In this document: piece after piece, positions 13,752 to 16,178 of the stretch
Layout of the letters: each line of letters opens with the position of its first letter
How positions within the stretch are numbered: the stretch's first letter is position 1
NCBI GenBank assembly: GCA_902797705.1
Contig: CADBTX010000159.1
Span: forward strand, 1-16,178
From: an uncultured Lachnospiraceae bacterium
GTDB lineage: Bacteria; Bacillota; Clostridia; Lachnospirales; Lachnospiraceae
Direction: 5' to 3'
Length of the DNA: 16,178 nt
The notes under the pieces: generated by a model
What the model saw: only the letters and a program-made list of their open reading frames with translations
Told to the model about the DNA's origin: nothing
Databases searched by the model: none
Translations under genes and position numbers: made by a program

Positions 13752-15734
13752 TTATGAGATCTCCGCCCCCGGTGCTATATTGTCATCTGTTGTCATAAGG
13801 GCCAGGTTTCCGTCCTTATCCTCAGCACATAACAGCATTCCCTGCGATTCGAATCCCGCCATCTTTCTGGGGGGCAGGTTCGTTATGGCCATAACCTTCT
13901 TACCGATGAGCTTTTCCGGCTCGGGATAGTACTTCTTTATGCCGGATAAGATCTGCCTTTCCTCCGCCCCTATCCGGACCTTGAATTTTAAGAGTTTTTC
14001 GGACTTGGGAACGGCCTCGGCCTCTATGATCTCTCCCACCCGGAATTCATTCTTCACAAAGTCATCGAAAACGATGTTTTCCTTATTCTGGGCCTTGTCA
14101 AAATCAAATTCTTCCTGAACGGGAGCCTTCTTCTCTTTCTTTTCCTCCTTCTTTGAGGGATAGAGCTCTTCCACAGCCTTTGCGATATCCTCGGCCTTTA
14201 CTCTCTGGAAAAGTGTCTCCGGATCCTCCGTGACCCTGGTTCCGCTTTCGAATCTTCCTGCCTTATCAAGATCGTCCATCTCCGGAAGAGCGGTGTTCAG
14301 CTGCTTTAGTATCTTTTCCGCGGTTTCCGGCATGAAGGGATAGAGCAGGGCGGCACCTGTAACGATGGAATCCGCCAGATTATAGAGCACCGTGCAAAGA
14401 CGCCCGGTCTTTGCCTCGTCCTTGCCGAGAACCCAGGGCTCTGTCTCGTCTATGTACTTATTGCAGCGCTTGAAAAGATTGAAAATATGGGTAAGGGCAT
14501 CCGCTACCCTTAAGCCTTCCATATCCTTCTCCACCTGATCACGGGTTCCAAGGACCACCTTCTTTAGATCCTGATCTACAGCGTCTGCTTCGCCCCTGTC
14601 CTCTATAACACCGCCGATATACTGGTTGCTCATGGAGATGGTGCGCTTTACCAGATTTCCCAGAGTATTTGCCAGATCGGAATTGAACCTCTCCACCATG
14701 AGATCCCAGGAGATAACGCCGTCCGTTTCAAAGGGCATCTCGTGGAGCACGAAATAACGCACGGCATCCACGCCGAAGATCTTTGCCAGGTCGTCGGCAT
14801 AGATCACATTACCCTTGGATTTGCTCATTTTTCCGTCTTCCTGCAGCAGCCAGGGATGTCCGAAAACCTGCTTCGGAAGAGGCTCTCCCATGGCCATCAG
14901 GAAAATAGGCCAGTAGATCGTATGGAAACGGATGATGTCCTTCCCGATAAGATGCAGATCCGCAGGCCAGTACTTCTTATACATGTCACTGTGGTTTCCG
15001 TCGGCGTCATAGCCGATCCCTGTGGCGTAATTTGCAAGGGCGTCAAGCCATACATAGACCACGTGCTTGGGATCAAAGTCCACCGGGATACCCCATTTGA
15101 AGCTGGTCCTTGATACACAGAGATCCTGCAGTCCCGGCTTCAGGAAATTATTCATCATCTCATTCTTTCTCTGAGCGGGCTGTATAAACTCGGGATGGCT
15201 CTCGATATGCTCAATGAGCCTGTCCGCGTATTTGCTCATTCTGAAGAAGTACGCTTCCTCATTGGCGGGATGCACCGGTCTGCCGCAGTCAGGACACTTT
15301 CCGTCCACAAGCTGTCCCTTTGTCCAGAAGGATTCACAGGGGGTGCAGTACAATCCTTCGTATTCACCCTTGTAAATATCACCCTGATCGTAGAGCTTCT
15401 TAAATATCTTCTGCACCTGGGTCTCATGATCCTTGTCCGTTGTTCGGATAAAGCGGTCATAGTCCGTGTTCATAAGGTCCCAGATACGCTTTATTTCAGC
15501 AGCCACCTTATCCACGTACTCCTTGGGGGTGACGCCGGCCTCTTTCGCCTTGTCCTCTATCTTCTGTCCGTGCTCGTCCGTTCCCGTCTGGAAGCGCACG
15601 TCATATCCCTGTCTCTTCTTGAAACGCGCAATGGAATCCGCAAGGATTATCTCATAGGTATTGCCGATATGAGGCTTTCCGGATGCGTAGGTTATAGCGG
15701 TCGTGATGTAATATGGTTTTCCTTTTGCTGACAT
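13752..15734 (-). CDS. metG: Methionyl-tRNA synthetase with C-terminal tRNA-binding domain
   Basis: Charges tRNA-Met, including the initiator. The 660-aa protein has the class I signatures PHIGN (21-25, the HIGH motif) and KMSKS (302-306). The connective peptide carries one CxxC pair (C130, C133) and a second (C147, C150), a possible zinc knuckle. The anticodon-binding helical domain spans about 360-500. A Lys/Glu-rich linker (about 525-555) leads to the C-terminal Trbp111-like OB domain (about 556-660; FRVGEIIEAEAVPKSEKLLKFKV). The ATG has AGGAG 5-6 nt upstream. The upstream region is short and contains no T-box or S-box signature. It is the first gene of the long minus-strand unit. Confidence 0.97.
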   Translation of the reverse strand: MSAKGKPYYITTAITYASGKPHIGNTYEIILADSIARFKKRQGYDVRFQTGTDEHGQKIEDKAKEAGVTPKEYVDKVAAEIKRIWDLMNTDYDRFIRTTDKDHETQVQKIFKKLYDQGDIYKGEYEGLYCTPCESFWTKGQLVDGKCPDCGRPVHPANEEAYFFRMSKYADRLIEHIESHPEFIQPAQRKNEMMNNFLKPGLQDLCVSRTSFKWGIPVDFDPKHVVYVWLDALANYATGIGYDADGNHSDMYKKYWPADLHLIGKDIIRFHTIYWPIFLMAMGEPLPKQVFGHPWLLQEDGKMSKSKGNVIYADDLAKIFGVDAVRYFVLHEMPFETDGVISWDLMVERFNSDLANTLGNLVKRTISMSNQYIGGVIEDRGEADAVDQDLKKVVLGTRDQVEKDMEGLRVADALTHIFNLFKRCNKYIDETEPWVLGKDEAKTGRLCTVLYNLADSIVTGAALLYPFMPETAEKILKQLNTALPEMDDLDKAGRFESGTRVTEDPETLFQRVKAEDIAKAVEELYPSKKEEKKEKKAPVQEEFDFDKAQNKENIVFDDFVKNEFRVGEIIEAEAVPKSEKLLKFKVRIGAEERQILSGIKKYYPEPEKLIGKKVMAITNLPPRKMAGFESQGMLLCAEDKDGNLALMTTDDNIAPGAEIS

Positions 15735-15773
15735 AATGCTCCTCTTTATACAATAATGGTTATAATCTGCTTA

Positions 15774-15802
15774 AGTTTACCACTTTTCGCTCTAAAAGAC
15801 AA
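15774..15802 (-). promoter_or_regulatory. Weak candidate promoter for metG and downstream genes
   Basis: The minus strand shows TTGTCT (15802-15797), a 17-bp spacer and TAAACT (15779-15774), each matching 4 of 6 consensus bases. It would give a leader of about 30-35 nt. Other AT-rich hexamers nearby (TATAAC, TATAAA) could serve instead. Confidence 0.3.
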
Positions 15803-15824
15803 AGAACTTAAAGCAAATATCCCA

Positions 15825-15854
15825 ATGGCAAAGCAGACGGATTTTTTGTATAAT
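15825..15854 (+). promoter_or_regulatory. Candidate promoter for the NYN-domain gene
   Basis: A perfect TATAAT (15849-15854) has ATGGCA (15825-15830, 4 of 6 matches) 18 bp upstream. Transcription would begin near 15861, before the ribosome-binding site AAAGGAA at 15904-15910. It diverges from metG. Confidence 0.45.
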
Positions 15855-15921
15855 GTCTCTGGATTTCTGCAAAAGATCCATGGATGATATAAAGAAACAA
15901 CTGAAAGGAACAGATCGGATA

Positions 15922-16178
15922 ATGTCAGAAACAAAGCGGTTTGCCGTACTTATAGACAGCGAGAACGTATCTCAGAAATATATCGGGCTTATAATGGACG
16001 AAGCCAGCAACTACGGAGACATCACAATAAAGAGAGCCTACGGGGACTGGACACAGCCTTCCAGCGCCTCCTGGAAAAAGATCCTGCTGGAGAATTCCAT
16101 AATTCCCATGCAGCAGTTCAATAACACCTTCGGAAAGAATTCTTCGGATTCCGCCCTGATAATAGACGCCATGAAGAT
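15922..16178 (+). CDS. NYN-domain (LabA/PIN-like) putative RNase, 3' end off window
   Basis: The first 85 residues of a NYN domain protein, a PIN-like nuclease fold. The start FAVLIDSENVS gives the first catalytic Asp (D12) and N15. ITIKRAYGDWTQPS and GKNSSDSALIIDAMK (D76, D82) supply the other acidic residues expected at the metal site. In this family the NYN domain is often followed by an OST-HTH/LOTUS RNA-binding domain; here the gene leaves the window first. The chosen ATG has AAAGGAA 11 nt upstream. In-frame ATGs at 15880 and 15853 would extend it, but they lack a ribosome-binding site, and the one at 15853 overlaps the -10 hexamer. It diverges from metG. Confidence 0.85.
   Translation, partial: MSETKRFAVLIDSENVSQKYIGLIMDEASNYGDITIKRAYGDWTQPSSASWKKILLENSIIPMQQFNNTFGKNSSDSALIIDAMK

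Noticed and set aside
15735..15850. T-box or S-box riboswitch before metG
   Set aside because: Only about 115 bp separate metG from the divergent promoter, and neither the T-box GGTGGNACCGCG motif nor the S-box core is present.
15853..15921. Upstream ATG starts for the NYN gene
   Set aside because: The ATG at 15853 overlaps the -10 hexamer, and the one at 15880 has no ribosome-binding site. The ATG at 15922 has AAAGGAA and gives the family-typical N terminus.
1..16178. CRISPR arrays, tRNA/rRNA genes, insertion sequences, attachment sites
   Set aside because: No regularly spaced repeats, cloverleaf-like or rRNA sequence, transposase or integrase reading frame was found on either strand.

Overview
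The window looks like chromosomal DNA from an anaerobic Clostridia, most likely Lachnospiraceae. I base this on gene content (MecA adaptor, SleB-type wall hydrolase, DUF1002 and DUF1858 proteins, VanR/VanS-like signalling, HD-GYP protein), on purine-rich Shine-Dalgarno sites, on TTG/GTG starts, and on frequent AGG/AGA and ATA codons in moderate-GC DNA. This is inference; no rRNA or other taxonomic marker is present. I found no tRNA, rRNA, CRISPR array, insertion sequence or prophage gene.

Left part (1-5129, all minus strand). A compact unit runs from right to left: a membrane-anchored SH3/GH18 glycosidase, the tRNA t6A enzyme TsaC/Sua5, ribose-5-phosphate isomerase B, and a secreted coiled-coil protein ending in a SleB-type wall hydrolase. 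The genes overlap or nearly touch. Beyond it, and running off the left edge, is the start of a small peptide gene whose product has a textbook double-glycine (ELDEVNGG) export leader.

Middle (5130-6018). This is the least explained stretch. It holds a small orphan gene (76 aa), a 70-bp segment bounded by 13-bp inverted repeats, a 32-bp dyad lying on the presumed promoter of the GH18 gene, and a 460-bp AT-rich intergenic region with several inverted repeats and the presumed mecA promoter. mecA is the only complete plus-strand gene.

Right part (6857-15734, all minus strand). Eight genes are packed almost without gaps: metG, an alpha/beta hydrolase, a secreted DUF1002 protein, a GNAT acetyltransferase, an OmpR-type response regulator, a large sensor histidine kinase, a tandem HD/HD-GYP protein and a DUF1858 CxxC protein. 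Junctions are TAAATG, ATGA or GTGA, or gaps of 13-15 nt, so co-transcription and translational coupling are likely. An aminoacyl-tRNA synthetase thus heads an apparent envelope and cyclic-dinucleotide signalling operon. A hairpin between the convergent DUF1858 gene and mecA probably terminates transcription from both sides. Divergent from metG, a NYN-domain nuclease gene begins and runs off the right edge.

The most interesting items are the double-glycine leader peptide, the coiled-coil/SleB fusion with its polyacidic tail, the HD-GYP protein with a degenerate second site, the GH18 gene with a possible leaderless start under a large dyad, and the 70-bp inverted-repeat element.
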